From an uncultured Lachnospiraceae bacterium (GTDB taxonomy: Bacteria; Bacillota; Clostridia; Lachnospirales; Lachnospiraceae), in assembly GCA_946407725.1 (NCBI GenBank), contig CAMJPM010000009.1, positions 1-51,161 on the forward strand: a DNA stretch of 51,161 nucleotides, read 5' to 3'. The notes below the pieces were generated by a model. It made no database searches. It was not told where the DNA came from and saw only the letters and a program-made list of their open reading frames with translations. Of this stretch, positions 51,161 to 51,161 are shown in pieces. The translations under genes and the position numbers were made by a program. Each line of letters begins with the position of its first letter. Position 1 is the stretch's first letter.

Positions 51161-51161
51161 A

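Overview
The window looks like part of a chromosome of an anaerobic, probably motile Firmicute of the class Clostridia, most likely the family Lachnospiraceae. Evidence by family recognition: several Rpn-type PD-(D/E)XK nucleases, a DUF4250-rarA pair, a fused SecDF, a hybrid sensor kinase with a beta-propeller sensor, HD-GYP and EAL proteins, a LoaP antiterminator, FlaG, strong GGAGG ribosome binding sites and sigma-A promoters. No database search was possible; calls rest on motifs, length and gene order.

Layout. (1) 1-986: the tail of an AAA ATPase, an RloB-family protein and the first 12 codons of a TIR-domain protein, a three-gene defence-like operon cut off by insertions. (2) 1023-7208: nested mobile DNA. 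A minus-strand group II intron (GTGCG 5' end at 5706, domain V at 1061-1094) has its reverse transcriptase split by a complete IS66-family element (1962-4724, 8-bp target duplication). An IS4-family element (5707-7208) abuts the intron's 5' end. (3) 7273-14312, minus strand: an AT-rich surface-glycan cluster with a WcbI-like protein, licC-licA-licB for choline uptake and CDP-choline synthesis, remnants of a DegT aminotransferase and of a second WcbI copy, a radical SAM enzyme, a methyltransferase and a glycosyltransferase. (4) 14631-21056: an accessory island with a decayed IS630-family element, a small ADP-ribosyltransferase-like fragment, two full Rpn nucleases, a frameshifted Rpn-tail gene, an unknown two-gene unit and a Uma2-like nuclease. 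Each nuclease-type gene, and flaG, ends at a short GGTGCCTGTCACC-like repeat. Both full Rpn genes share a nearly identical 95-nt structured upstream element.

(5) 21058-31564: signalling. FlaG, LoaP, a 1434-residue hybrid histidine kinase and an HD-GYP phosphodiesterase lie on the minus strand. Facing them is an EAL protein. The shared promoter region holds two tandem copies of a 125-nt multi-hairpin unit. (6) 31585-51160: core metabolism. It holds a uracil/xanthine permease, pyrBI, ilvE, proA, an MBOAT/SGNH acylation pair, DUF4250-rarA, secDF with a small membrane protein, trpDCFBA, and a polar amino acid ABC transporter operon immediately upstream of trpD.

How parts may work together: HD-GYP and hybrid kinase overlap and LoaP follows closely, suggesting one operon that senses a signal, degrades cyclic-di-GMP and makes an antiterminator. 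The glycan cluster lies downstream of loaP on the same strand but is separated from it by the nuclease island, so a former LoaP-glycan linkage is possible but unproven. The most unusual signals are the 95-nt paired Rpn upstream element, the cassette-like gene-plus-repeat layout of the island, the tandem hairpins between the cyclic-di-GMP genes, the RloA-RloB-TIR operon, and a uraA terminator that is also coding sequence for the zinc site of pyrI.
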